NCBI GenBank assembly: GCA_903832005.1
Contig: CAIKZO010000106.1
Coordinates: 1 to 55,573, forward strand
Direction: 5' to 3'
Source of the DNA: Enhydrobacter aerosaccus
GTDB taxonomy: Bacteria; Pseudomonadota; Alphaproteobacteria; Reyranellales; Reyranellaceae
DNA: 55,573 bases
Below the pieces are notes generated by a model. It was not told where the DNA came from. It made no database searches and saw nothing but the letters and a program-made list of their open reading frames with translations. Position numbers and translations under genes: made by a program. Shown here piece after piece: positions 1-7,429 of this stretch. Every line of letters begins with the position of its first letter. Within the stretch, counting starts at the first letter, position 1.

Positions 1-129
1 CATCCCCTCCGCCATTTATACGAGCAACCTATTGAATTCACAGTGATTTCTGTGATGGCGTGCTCGGTGCGCACAAATCTAGGCGCGACTGAGTTTCCTT
101 GTGATAGGTGCCGCGGCGGTGTCGCTTCT

Positions 130-512
130 TCAGCGCAGAATCAGATGGCAGATCGACTGCCAGTTCAAAACGCCATCCTTACAAGCATCCATGCCGCTCA
201 CGAAGAATGTGATTTGAGATACGCCGCCTGGCTTAAGATTGCCCGGGCAAACCTTGGCCATTCCGGCGTCGCTGCCTGTCCGCTTGATGACGACAGCAGC
301 CACGACACATGCGTTGCCCTTCTTGCCGCCGATATTGTGGAATGTGCAGGTGCCGCTGCCCAGGCCGTTAATCGAACATTCATTCTCAATATTTGCGGGT
401 TGCCGTAGGGGCGATAGGTCGGTGGTGAAGACTACCGCCGCTGACGCAATCGCAGCGGCGCAATCAGCGTGATAAATGCTCCGACCACGCCGATTTCTAT
501 CTTGATGCTCAT
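130..512 (-). pseudogene. Small exported or membrane-anchored protein, frameshifted
   Basis: No family name recognised. On the minus strand an ATG at 512, behind a GGGGGAAT element, begins MSIKIEIGVVGAFITLIA, which looks like an N-terminal signal or anchor helix. That frame then hits a stop about ten codons later. The adjacent frame continues as AAIASAAVVFTTDLSPL and runs without interruption to the TGA at 130-132. Its downstream part has a glycine- and cysteine-containing pattern (ECSINGLGSGTC, NACVV, AKVCPGNLKPGG) typical of a compact extracytoplasmic domain with paired cysteines. Deleting one base around 455-463 joins the two parts into one roughly 127-residue protein, so I infer a +1 insertion. 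This is a real mutation or a sequencing error in a GC-rich stretch. Confidence 0.6.
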
Positions 513-639
513 GTGAATTCCCCCGCGGGGACCTTTGCAACCAGCCGTGCAGCGTCAAGCGCGGCGACCTCGGCCTGGCAGAAAGCAGCCCGCCGAAGCG
601 GGCCGCCCTTGCGCAAGACCTGAACGGCCGATCTCCCGT

Positions 640-1209
640 TCACTGCCGCGACAACACCTTCGCCGGCGACCGCCGCAGATCTCCGACCATTTTCCCGAGC
701 ATCGTTCGGAGCGCATCCTCCTCCTCGTCGACGGCGAGGAAATATTGCAGCTTTATACGAATATCTGCCACGGACCTTGCCGGCGTCGTCTCGAGGAGCA
801 GGGCCGCTTCTTGGCGCTGTCGAAAGGCCTCATCGCTGATTGCCTTCAGCGCATCCATGCCATAGCTCTCATCTATCGCACGGCACCTTGATTGCCACGC
901 CCGCCAGGCTTCAAGTGCGTTGTAATGGTGATCGAATTCTTCGCGCTTGGCTTTACCGCAGATTTCGATGAGCACCGGCGCGTGATCCGCGATCGGCTCA
1001 TCGACTCTCCAGTTTTTCAAATGCTTGTTAAGCAGCAGTATTCTTTCGACTTCTGTTGTAGGTTTCGGATACTGGCGGCGCGCGGCGAGTTGCGCCTGAT
1101 ACAATCGGCGCTTCCTTTCACTCTCGATCTGATAGAGACCGCGGAATGCTCGCCATAGTGACGCCAGGTCCGCGCCCGGACGTCGCCGGTTAGATGAAGG
1201 CTTGGTCAT
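640..1209 (-). CDS. Hypothetical protein, 189 aa, helical and charged
   Basis: Function unknown. I place the start at the ATG at 1209 (MTKPSSNRRR), because GAGGGAGC sits 5-6 bases upstream; the open frame continues about 70 codons further but without coding character. The protein is rich in Arg, Glu and Ala, with no signal peptide or membrane segment. The order is a basic N-terminus, a long amphipathic region (YQIESERKRRLYQAQLAARR), and a C-terminal part with LLETTPARSVADIRIKL. That last pattern resembles small uncharacterised proteins common in Rhizobiales-type genomes, but I cannot name the family. It is divergent from the ribbon-helix-helix gene at 1294, so their promoters share the 84-base gap. 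Confidence 0.65.
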   Translation of the reverse strand: MTKPSSNRRRPGADLASLWRAFRGLYQIESERKRRLYQAQLAARRQYPKPTTEVERILLLNKHLKNWRVDEPIADHAPVLIEICGKAKREEFDHHYNALEAWRAWQSRCRAIDESYGMDALKAISDEAFRQRQEAALLLETTPARSVADIRIKLQYFLAVDEEEDALRTMLGKMVGDLRRSPAKVLSRQ

Positions 1210-1272
1210 GATCAGCTCCCTCGCTGGTGGTGAGATCCGGCGCAATGATGATCCAGGCTGCCGCTCGGCTCT

Positions 1273-1324
1273 ATTTCGTGATATCATGACCTCATGGCTA
1301 GATCGATTCGCGATATCACGAAAT
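1273..1324. promoter_or_regulatory. 13-bp perfect inverted repeat around the RHH start codon
   Basis: The left arm ATTTCGTGATATC (1273-1285) and right arm GATATCACGAAAT (1312-1324) are exact reverse complements separated by 26 bases. The ATG of the downstream ribbon-helix-helix gene (1294) lies in the spacer. A TATCAT hexamer (1282-1287) overlaps the left arm at about the -10 distance for a leaderless transcript starting at the ATG, and no Shine-Dalgarno sequence is visible. I infer an autoregulatory operator. An RNA hairpin that hides the start codon is the alternative if transcription begins upstream of 1273. Confidence 0.55.
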
Positions 1325-1497
1325 CTCCAAAGGCGCGGGCAAAAGGAACTGGCGAGCCCGTATTGGTCAGATTGCAGCCCGAGCTTGCCGCCCCTCTCGA
1401 CGAATGGCGGCGTTGGCAATCCGACCTTCCATCGCGGGCCGAAGCGATACGCAGGCTCATCGAGCTCGGCCTCAAAGCGAAGGCGGGCAAGCGGTAA
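1294..1497 (+). CDS. Small ribbon-helix-helix (Arc/CopG-like) DNA-binding protein
   Basis: A 67-residue protein with the layout of the MetJ/Arc superfamily. A basic, disordered N-terminus (MARSIRDITKSPKARAKG) is followed by a short beta strand with alternating residues (EPVLVRLQPEL) and a helix-turn-helix pair ending RAEAIRRLIELGLKAKAGKR. The SRAEAIRRLIELGL stretch is the typical RHH helix-B signature. Such proteins bind as dimers through the strand and often repress their own promoters or act as antitoxins. No toxin gene follows within 235 bases, so it is not an obvious toxin-antitoxin pair. The perfect inverted repeat around its start supports autoregulation. Confidence 0.8.
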   Translation: MARSIRDITKSPKARAKGTGEPVLVRLQPELAAPLDEWRRWQSDLPSRAEAIRRLIELGLKAKAGKR

Positions 1498-1732
1498 AGC
1501 GCGTACCGGCGCGTGCCAGATAGCCCCGCCAACGCCCGGAAAACGCCCGTAGAGAGGCCCCGGCGATTAACGGGAATTCCCCGGCATTAGACAGCAAACG
1601 CACCTGACGCCTCTGAATGGAGGCAGTCATGTGGGCAGCAATATTTCTGCACGGTGGGGGGATATATTCTCTGGCGTTCCGTATCAGGTTGTAGGAGCAA
1701 TGGCTCCGACGACCACTCTCGGGGGAATCGAT

Positions 1733-2266
1733 ATGAAACTCTATGTAGGCGCCACTCTGCTTTTCGCCGCCGGCGCGGCACTCTCCGCTCAGCCGGCGCT
1801 ATCGCAAAGCGCCGCGGGCGGTGCTCATGGAGCTGGAGCGACGGCCTCGCCGCAGCAGATGAACCGAACCGGTTTCCCCAATTTGCCCAGCACTGTAGAT
1901 CCCGCTGCGGTCGCGCCCGCTCCCGGCCCTGTGACGAAGCCGGCCGACAAACAGCAGCAAGGCGCGACTGGCGCTCCTGGCAAGGCCGACAGCGACGTTT
2001 ACCGTGCCAACGCATTCGCGATCAAAAAAGACGCCAAGGCCCCCGCGGGCGGCCCCAAACAGGAGCCCTCGAAAGCTCCGCTGCCTGCAGGCTACGCGTA
2101 TGACGCGAACGGCCGTATCGGGTTCCTCGGCGGCGGTGACGCTGGCGGCAAAACCGGCAATGGCGGTGCACTCCCTACGCTCTCTTCGAAAGACGCATCA
2201 CTCTCGCACTATCTGGCAGACAAGGACTTGGGTCCGGTAAAAGCCGGGACGAATGCAGGACGATAG
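1733..2266 (+). CDS. Exported low-complexity protein, 177 aa
   Basis: Function unknown. The ATG at 1733 follows GGGGGAA at good spacing and gives a clear Sec signal (MKLYVGATLLFAAGAALSAQ, probable cleavage after the PALSQS region). An upstream ATG at 1700 behind TAGGAG would only add residues before the signal. The mature part is rich in Ala, Gly, Pro and Lys and is probably disordered, with short conserved-looking elements (DSDVYRANAFAIKKDAK; AGYAYDANGRIGFLGGGD). This is plausible for a periplasmic or surface protein with no enzyme activity. It is convergent with the small gene at 2278-2508, 11 bases away. Confidence 0.65.
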   Translation: MKLYVGATLLFAAGAALSAQPALSQSAAGGAHGAGATASPQQMNRTGFPNLPSTVDPAAVAPAPGPVTKPADKQQQGATGAPGKADSDVYRANAFAIKKDAKAPAGGPKQEPSKAPLPAGYAYDANGRIGFLGGGDAGGKTGNGGALPTLSSKDASLSHYLADKDLGPVKAGTNAGR

Positions 2267-2277
2267 CGGGATGTGAG

Positions 2278-2508
2278 CTAGCCGTCGTTCGCGGCCGGCG
2301 GTGGCTCGGCTGCACGAATGTCTTCCGGCAATTCGATCTCCGCGCGGTTGGATTTCTCGGCGTTCGCCGTCGCAGTCATGAGCTCGAATAGCTTGGCGGT
2401 GATTGTCCGCGTCCAAGCTTCGACCTGGGCGTCCCATCCATAGGGCTGTAGGCGCAGGATCCTGTCCGCTTCCGATTCGACGAGCTTCGAGAGGTTCGCG
2501 TCGGTCAT
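2278..2508 (-). CDS. Small hypothetical protein, 76 aa
   Basis: The frame starts with MTDANLSKLVESEADRILRL and ends in a Pro-rich tail EPPPAANDG. Composition is acidic and helical, with a central Trp-containing segment (YGWDAQVEAWTRTITAKL). There is no signal peptide and no recognised domain. The start lies six bases beyond the stop of a 21-codon ORF, with AGTAGG as a possible ribosome site, so the two could be translationally linked. Confidence 0.5.
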   Translation of the reverse strand: MTDANLSKLVESEADRILRLQPYGWDAQVEAWTRTITAKLFELMTATANAEKSNRAEIELPEDIRAAEPPPAANDG

Positions 2509-2514
2509 GTGAGC

Positions 2515-2580
2515 CTACTTCGAGTTCTGGCGCTTCAACTGCGCGGTGAGATCGGAGATCTGTTGGGTTTGCGTATCCAT
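2515..2580 (-). CDS. Possible 21-aa small protein or leader ORF
   Basis: The ATG at 2580 encodes MDTQTQQISDLTAQLKRQNSK and ends in TAG at 2515-2517, six bases before the next minus-strand gene. The heptad-like spacing of Ile/Leu suggests a short coiled coil. No good Shine-Dalgarno site is visible, and it lies antisense to the start of the HEPN-like remnant. It could be a tail of a lost gene or a chance ORF. Confidence 0.25.
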   Translation of the reverse strand: MDTQTQQISDLTAQLKRQNSK

Positions 2581-2989
2581 TCAAATCTCACGAGGAGGCG
2601 GTGGCTCTGCTGAGGAAATTGGGGTCGCGGTGCTCCATCTCTGGGAGCGTGGCTTTCCGCCACCGATCCTGGCGTCGAAGTGGATCGAGTTGCGAAATGC
2701 CGTAGTGCATCGTGGCGCTATCCCCACTCGCGCCCAAGCGTTGGCCTACGGACAGGCCACTCTTGACGTAGTAGCTCCGGTCCTTGAAGGGCTATTGAAA
2801 GAAAACGCTGAGCATGTTGGCAATGTGACGATAGCCCACTTGTTCGCTCAAGGCCGAGCAGCGACCGAAGCCGAACGAGTTGCGACGTTGTCTGCCCCAA
2901 TGCCTCTGAGTCTCGTTCGAGGCGATCCGCAGCCCATTTTAATCGAGTACATTAGTATTATTGTGAAAAGGCGCTCTCTCGGTTTGTGA
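2546..2989 (+). pseudogene. HEPN-like domain remnant
   Basis: Only the part from about residue 30 looks like real protein: VLHLWERGF, then ASKWIELRNAVVHRG, PTRAQALAYGQATLDVVAPVLEGLL, and a C-terminal tail. RNAVVH fits the R-x4-H catalytic motif of HEPN RNases, and the W-x2-LRN-x2-VH-x-G-x2-P context with a following long helix is common in HEPN proteins. The N-terminal helices expected of a full domain are missing. The first 25-30 codons overlap antisense ORFs and look non-coding, and a neighbouring frame reads EEAVALLRKLG, so a further frameshift near 2620-2640 is possible. I infer a truncated relic rather than a working gene. Confidence 0.4.
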
Positions 2990-3296
2990 GGTTGAAAGGT
3001 TCATCTGCGCTGCTGCCCGCGCGGGAACGTGAGGAACTCCGCCGGTGTCGTCGATAACTCGTGCTTGCTGCCGCGAAGTTGCGTGCTCAGTACGCACCCC
3101 GGATGTTTCAAACGTGTCCGCCTCCTCCACCGTCAGGCGATCTTGCGCAAGCCCTGCGCAGGCGAAGGATGCAGTGGGGCCGACGATATTTCTCATCGTT
3201 GCATCAAGGGCTTGGCGGGTACACGCGATACATTCACGTACACCGAATACACTTCGAGACACGTCAAGTTTCGCGACCTCTGTTAGCTTCGTCGTC
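2990..3296. other. Intergenic stretch with no gene recognised
   Basis: Several open frames cross this stretch, but none has a ribosome site with coding-like composition. It separates the HEPN-like remnant from the Flp pilin control region. A 17-base string at 3081-3097 nearly repeats 58-74 near the window start (two mismatches). Confidence 0.4.
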
Positions 3297-3312
3297 GAGC
3301 CAATTGAGGCTC
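3297..3312 (+). promoter_or_regulatory. Shared flp upstream element, copy 1
   Basis: GAGCCAATTGAGGCTC is a 5-bp inverted repeat with a 6-base centre, 82 bases before the first flp start. A near copy lies at the same place before the second flp gene. ACCCCAGAT and the sequence CATTCGTTAGGAGAT just before each ATG are also shared. It may be an operator or a leader structure. Confidence 0.4.
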
Positions 3313-3393
3313 GTCGTCGTCGAGTTTGGTGTCGCCTACCCCAGATAGCGCGGGACCAATTGATACTTTGGATACATTCGTTAGGAGATTTCC

Positions 3394-3558
3394 ATGCTGT
3401 CTATTTTCCGCAAGCTCATGAAGAACGAACACGGCGCCACCGCCATCGAGTACACGCTGATCGCCTCCCTGATCGCCGTCGCCGCCATCACTGCGATCGG
3501 CAGCGTCAGCACCAAGATGAACGGCGTGCTCGGTAACGTCTCGAACTCCATCCAGTAA
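3394..3558 (+). CDS. flp: Flp/Fap-type pilin, copy 1
   Basis: A 54-residue type IVb pilin precursor. A short basic leader (MLSIFRKLMKNEHG) is followed by the GATAIEYTLIASLIAVAA motif of Flp pilins. A prepilin peptidase of the TadV/CpaA type would cut after the Gly, and Glu at +5 followed by Tyr is conserved. The hydrophobic helix then forms the fibre core. TTAGGAGAT gives a strong ribosome site. No tad/cpa assembly genes lie in this window, so the machinery must be encoded elsewhere. It differs from copy 2 mainly in the C-terminal third (GSVSTKMNGVLGNVSNSIQ), which is where surface variation is expected. Confidence 0.93.
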   Translation: MLSIFRKLMKNEHGATAIEYTLIASLIAVAAITAIGSVSTKMNGVLGNVSNSIQ

Positions 3559-3585
3559 TTTCGGTCACAGAAGTTGCGACAGCAG

Positions 3586-3622
3586 TCGGGCGGCCGAAAC
3601 GGGGCCGCCCGATTTGCGTTTT
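3586..3622 (+). terminator. Rho-independent terminator after flp copy 1
   Basis: A perfect 10-bp stem, TCGGGCGGCC (3586-3595) with GGCCGCCCGA (3603-3612) and a 7-base loop, is followed by TTTGCGTTTT. It closes the first pilin transcript, so the two flp genes are probably separate units. Confidence 0.8.
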
Positions 3623-3724
3623 GGGGGCGGGACTCGCGCGTTTCCGGGCGCTCCCCGATACAACACATACGACGCTTACAATTCGGTCCGAGGAATTGCT
3701 TCACGACCTCGTTAGAGTGACCGC

Positions 3725-3740
3725 GAGCCAATTACGGTTC
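3725..3740 (+). promoter_or_regulatory. Shared flp upstream element, copy 2
   Basis: GAGCCAATTACGGTTC lies 85 bases before the second flp start and matches copy 1 at 3297-3312 in sequence and position. One stem base differs (GGTTC for GGCTC); a G-U pair would keep the stem in RNA but not in DNA. Confidence 0.4.
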
Positions 3741-3824
3741 GACGTGTCGAAAAGCAGGGCCGCCCGACCCCAGATCGAGCGGCCAGGCCCGAGGTCAAGG
3801 AAAGTCATTCGTTAGGAGATACAA

Positions 3825-3989
3825 ATGCTGTCCATTTTCCGCAAGCTGATGAAGAACGACCGTGGCGCCACCGCCATCGAGTACACGCTGATCGCCTCGC
3901 TGATCGCCGTCGCCGCCATCACGGCGATGGGCAAGGTCGGCACCAAGATCAGTGGCGTGCTCGGCAACGTGTCGAACGCGATGGGCTGA
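3825..3989 (+). CDS. flp: Flp/Fap-type pilin, copy 2
   Basis: A 54-residue paralogue of the upstream pilin, identical through nearly all of the leader and helix (MLSIFRKLMKN, then GATAIEYTLIASLIAVAA) and changed mainly at the end (GKVGTKISGVLGNVSNAMG). The cleavage-site Gly and Glu+5 are conserved. The ribosome site is the same TTAGGAGAT. The start lies 431 bases after that of copy 1, and control elements and terminator are also duplicated, so this is a tandem duplication of a whole transcription unit. Products are inner-membrane prepilins that would be assembled into adhesive Tad pili. Confidence 0.93.
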   Translation: MLSIFRKLMKNDRGATAIEYTLIASLIAVAAITAMGKVGTKISGVLGNVSNAMG

Positions 3990-4019
3990 TCTTCGCCTAA
4001 ATCGCAGAGAGAAAAAGAG

Positions 4020-4055
4020 CGGGCGGCCCGGCGACGGGCCGCCCGTTTCTGCGTT
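4020..4055 (+). terminator. Rho-independent terminator after flp copy 2
   Basis: The stem CGGGCGGCCC (4020-4029) with GGGCCGCCCG (4036-4045) and a 6-base loop is followed by TTTCTGCGTTT. It is a near copy of the hairpin after flp copy 1. Confidence 0.8.
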
Positions 4056-4130
4056 TGCGGCCGTCCCGTCCTCGCACCAAGCCCCACTTGCCGCTAAGCT
4101 GCCTCCCAAGAAGACGTGGAGGAACACTCA

Positions 4131-5783
4131 ATGACGACCGGTACCGTCGACTATGAAGTCATCGTCATCGGTGCAGGTGTGGGCGGCATATACCAGATCA
4201 AGCGGCTGGCGGATCTCGGCATCAAGGCCGCGGTGCTGGAGCTGGCGGGGGATCTCGGCGGCACCTGGTACTGGAACCGCTATCCCGGCGCGCGCTTCGA
4301 TTCCGAGAGCTATACCTACGGCTACTCCTTCTCAAAGGAGCTGCTGGAGGAGTGGCACTGGAAGGAGCGCTTCTCGGGCCAGCCGGAGAACCTGCGCTAC
4401 CTGAACTACGTCGCCGACAAGTTCGACCTGCGCAAGCACATGCAGTTCAACGTGCGGGTCGAGGCGGCGCACTTCGACGATAAAGAGACGCTGTGGCGGC
4501 TGAAGCTCTCCGACGGGCGCACACTGACGTGTCGTTTCATGATCATGACCACAGGACTGCTGTCGCAGCCGACGCTGCCGCGGCTGGAAGGCATGGACTC
4601 CTTCAAGGGACGCTCGTTCCACACCTATTACTGGCCGCAGGAGCCGGTCGACCTCGCGGGCAAGAAAGTCGCCGTGATCGGCGGCGGCGCCACCGCCATC
4701 CAGGTGATCGGCGAGATCGCCGACAAGGTGGGCGACCTCACCGTGTTCCAGCGCCGGCCGAACTGGAGCGCGCCGCTGAACAACAGTCCGATCTCCGAGG
4801 AGGAGATGGCCGACATCCGCCGGCGCTACGATGAAATCTTCGCTGCCTGCGCGCGTTCACCCGGCGGCTTCGTGCACGAGCCCGATCGGCGCGGCTTCTA
4901 CGAGGTCTCCCGCGAGGAGCGGGTGGCGTTGTGGGACAAGCTCTATGACGAGCCGGGCTTCGGCATCTGGCTCGCCAACTTCCGCGAGATCTTCATGGAT
5001 GAGGCGGCCAATGCCGAGCTCTCCGAATACATCGCCGAGCGCATCCGGCGACGGGTGAAGGACCCGAAAGTTGCCGAGAAGCTGATCCCCAGGGATCATG
5101 GATTCGGCATCCAGCGCGTGCCGATGGAGACGCGCTACTTCGAGGCGTTCAACCAGCCCAACGTGCACCTCGTCGACCTGCGCGAGACGCCGCTGGAGAG
5201 GGTGACGGAGAAGGGGTTGAAGACCACAGGCAAAGAGGGGGCGCACGAGTACGACTTCGACGTGATTGTCTATGCGACGGGCTTCGACGCCATCACCGGT
5301 GCCTTCGATCACATCGATATTCGTGGCACCGGCGGCCAGACCCTGCGCGACAAGTGGCGGGACTCCTGCTCGACCTTCCTCGGCATGATGGTGCACGGCT
5401 TTCCCAACATGCTGATGCCGGCTGGCCCGCAGAGCGGCTCGGCCTCGACCAACTATCCGCGCGGCATCGAGACCGGCGTCAACTGGTGCACCGATTTTAT
5501 CGAGCGCATCCGAGCCGACGGCAAGACGCGCTTCGAAGCGACCGCCGAGGCGGAGGCGCGCTGGACCCAGCATGTGGTGGGCATGTATTCGGTCATGCTG
5601 ATGCGCAAGGCCAAGGGCTGGTTCACCGGCTACAATTCCAACGTGGCGGGCCACGAGGAAGGCAAGGTGCGCTACTTCGTCTATAATGGCGGTGCGCCCA
5701 AATACATCGAGCGCATCAACCAGGTGGCCGCCAACGGCTACGAGGGTGTCCAGTTGGGCGTCGTTTTGGCAAAGGCATCGTGA
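4131..5783 (+). CDS. Type I Baeyer-Villiger monooxygenase
   Basis: FAD- and NADPH-dependent flavoprotein that inserts oxygen next to a ketone to make an ester or lactone. It has 550 residues, normal for the family. An N-terminal FAD-binding GAGVGG (about 14-19) is followed by GGTWYWNRYPG (43-53), the family fingerprint FKGRSFHTYYWP (158-169, pattern FxGxxxHxxxWP) and a second Rossmann motif VIGGGATAIQ for NADPH (about 182-191). I chose the ATG at 4131, after GGAGG; a GTG at 4116 would start upstream of that site. The stop overlaps the start of the next gene by one base, so the pair is co-translated. The substrate cannot be read from the sequence. Confidence 0.92.
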   Translation: MTTGTVDYEVIVIGAGVGGIYQIKRLADLGIKAAVLELAGDLGGTWYWNRYPGARFDSESYTYGYSFSKELLEEWHWKERFSGQPENLRYLNYVADKFDLRKHMQFNVRVEAAHFDDKETLWRLKLSDGRTLTCRFMIMTTGLLSQPTLPRLEGMDSFKGRSFHTYYWPQEPVDLAGKKVAVIGGGATAIQVIGEIADKVGDLTVFQRRPNWSAPLNNSPISEEEMADIRRRYDEIFAACARSPGGFVHEPDRRGFYEVSREERVALWDKLYDEPGFGIWLANFREIFMDEAANAELSEYIAERIRRRVKDPKVAEKLIPRDHGFGIQRVPMETRYFEAFNQPNVHLVDLRETPLERVTEKGLKTTGKEGAHEYDFDVIVYATGFDAITGAFDHIDIRGTGGQTLRDKWRDSCSTFLGMMVHGFPNMLMPAGPQSGSASTNYPRGIETGVNWCTDFIERIRADGKTRFEATAEAEARWTQHVVGMYSVMLMRKAKGWFTGYNSNVAGHEEGKVRYFVYNGGAPKYIERINQVAANGYEGVQLGVVLAKAS

Positions 5784-7429
5784 TGGAAAGCTTCGACTAC
5801 GTGATCGTGGGCGCCGGTTCGGCCGGCAGCGTGTTGGCCAGCCGCCTCAGTGAGGACAACAAGACCACCGTCTGCGTGCTCGAGGCGGGGCCGTCGGACT
5901 GGCATCCGTTCATCCATATCCCGGCCGGCTTCATGTACACGCTGGTCAATCCGCGGGTGAACTGGCTCTACTCGTCGGAGCCCAGCGAATGGACCGGCGG
6001 CCGCCGTATTGCGGCACCGCGCGGCAAGACCCTGGGCGGCTCGAGCTCGATCAACGGCCATATCTACAATCGCGGCCAGCGCCTGGATTTCGACGGCTGG
6101 GCCCAGCGCGGCAACCGCGGCTGGGGGTACGCCGATGCGCTGCCGTACTTCCGCCGGACCGAGAACCGGATGGCCAGTGCCAACGACGCCGATCCGACCT
6201 TTCGCGGCAGCGACGGCGCGCTGCCGATCACCGATCTCGAATGGCGCGATCCCCTGTGCGAGGCCTTCATCGAGGGCGCGGTGCAGATGGGCATCCCGCG
6301 CAACAAGGACTACAACGGCACGCAGCAGGCGGGCGTGAGCTATGTGCAGCGCATCATCCGCAACGGCCGCCGGGTCAGCGCGGCGCGTGGCTACCTGCAT
6401 CCGGCGATGGGCCGGCCCAATCTCTCGGTGCGCACACATGCGCATGCGTCCAACCTGATCCTCGAGGGCAAGCGGGCCGTGGGCGTGCGCTATCTCAAGG
6501 GCGGGAAAGGCGGCACGCCGGTCGAGGTGCGGGCCACCAAGGAAGTGATCCTATGCGGCGGCGCGGTGAACTCGCCGCAGCTCCTGCAGATCTCGGGCAT
6601 CGGTCCGGCACCGCTCCTGAAGTCGCTGGGCGTCGAGGTGAAGCACGCGCTGGCCGGCGTGGGCGAAAACCTGCGCGACCATTATGCGCCGCGCTTCGTG
6701 GCGCGGGTGAAGGATGCCGAGACGATCAACGAGAAGTCGAAGGGCATTCCGCTCGTTCGCGAGGTGCTGAAATACGCGTTCGGACGGCAGAGCATCCTCG
6801 CGCTGAACCCGACCCTGATCTACGTGTTCTGGAAGTCCGATCCGAACGTCGAGAACTACGACCTGCAGTTCACCTTCACGCCGGCGAGCTACAAGGAGGG
6901 CGTGCAGTCGACGCTCGACGATTTCCCCGGCATGACCATCGCGTCGTGGCAGCAGCGGCCGGACAGCACCGGCTATGTGCGCGCCAAGACCGCCGATCCG
7001 TTCGCCGCGCCGATCATCCAGCCGAATTACCTGGCGGCCGAAAGCGACCGCCGCGTGCTGCTGGCCGGCATGAAGATCGCCCGCAAGCTGATCTCGTCGC
7101 AGCCGCTGCAGAAATTCTACGAGCGCGAGGAGTTTCCGGGCTCGGAGAAGCAGAGCGACGACGAACTGCTGACGGCCGCCAAGCAGCGCGGCACGACCAC
7201 CTTCCATCTGATGGGCACCTGCCGCATGGGGCCCGAGAACGATCCGACGTCGGTGGTCGACGACCAGCTGCGGGTGCGCGGCATGCAGGGGCTCCGGGTG
7301 GTCGACGCCTCGATCATGCCGACCATGCCCTCGGCCAACCTCAATGCCTCGGTCCTGATGATCGCCGAAAAAGCCGCCGACATGATCCGCGGCAAGGCCC
7401 CGCTGGAGGCGGTTAAACTCGCCGACTGA
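5783..7429 (+). CDS. GMC-family FAD oxidoreductase (alcohol/choline dehydrogenase type)
   Basis: A 548-residue glucose-methanol-choline oxidoreductase, oxidising a primary or secondary alcohol with FAD. Visible features are the ADP-binding GAGSAGSVLASRL (about 10-22), the PRGKTLGGSSSINGHIY signature (GMC motif 1), the second signature GGAVNSPQLLQISGIGP, and the C-terminal catalytic block HLMGTCRMG (His about 475) with Asn at about 519-521. There is no signal peptide, so it is cytoplasmic. The start overlaps the monooxygenase stop (TGATG). The pair suggests an alcohol to ketone to ester sequence, with this enzyme feeding the monooxygenase. The preceding in-frame GTG (5780) is a possible alternative start. 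Confidence 0.92.
   Translation: MESFDYVIVGAGSAGSVLASRLSEDNKTTVCVLEAGPSDWHPFIHIPAGFMYTLVNPRVNWLYSSEPSEWTGGRRIAAPRGKTLGGSSSINGHIYNRGQRLDFDGWAQRGNRGWGYADALPYFRRTENRMASANDADPTFRGSDGALPITDLEWRDPLCEAFIEGAVQMGIPRNKDYNGTQQAGVSYVQRIIRNGRRVSAARGYLHPAMGRPNLSVRTHAHASNLILEGKRAVGVRYLKGGKGGTPVEVRATKEVILCGGAVNSPQLLQISGIGPAPLLKSLGVEVKHALAGVGENLRDHYAPRFVARVKDAETINEKSKGIPLVREVLKYAFGRQSILALNPTLIYVFWKSDPNVENYDLQFTFTPASYKEGVQSTLDDFPGMTIASWQQRPDSTGYVRAKTADPFAAPIIQPNYLAAESDRRVLLAGMKIARKLISSQPLQKFYEREEFPGSEKQSDDELLTAAKQRGTTTFHLMGTCRMGPENDPTSVVDDQLRVRGMQGLRVVDASIMPTMPSANLNASVLMIAEKAADMIRGKAPLEAVKLAD

Noticed and set aside
43..408. 121-codon plus-strand ORF at the window start
   Set aside because: It lies antisense to the frameshifted exported-protein gene, has no ribosome site and reads as mixed composition; the minus strand carries the coding pattern.
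58..3097. Near-repeat GCGTGCTC-G/A-GT-G/A-CGCAC at 58-74 and 3081-3097
   Set aside because: Two mismatches in 17 bases, only two copies and no associated feature; chance or a shared short motif is enough to explain it.
3045..3536. 163-codon ORF crossing flp copy 1
   Set aside because: It overlaps the clear Flp pilin gene in another frame, with no ribosome site and shadow-type composition.
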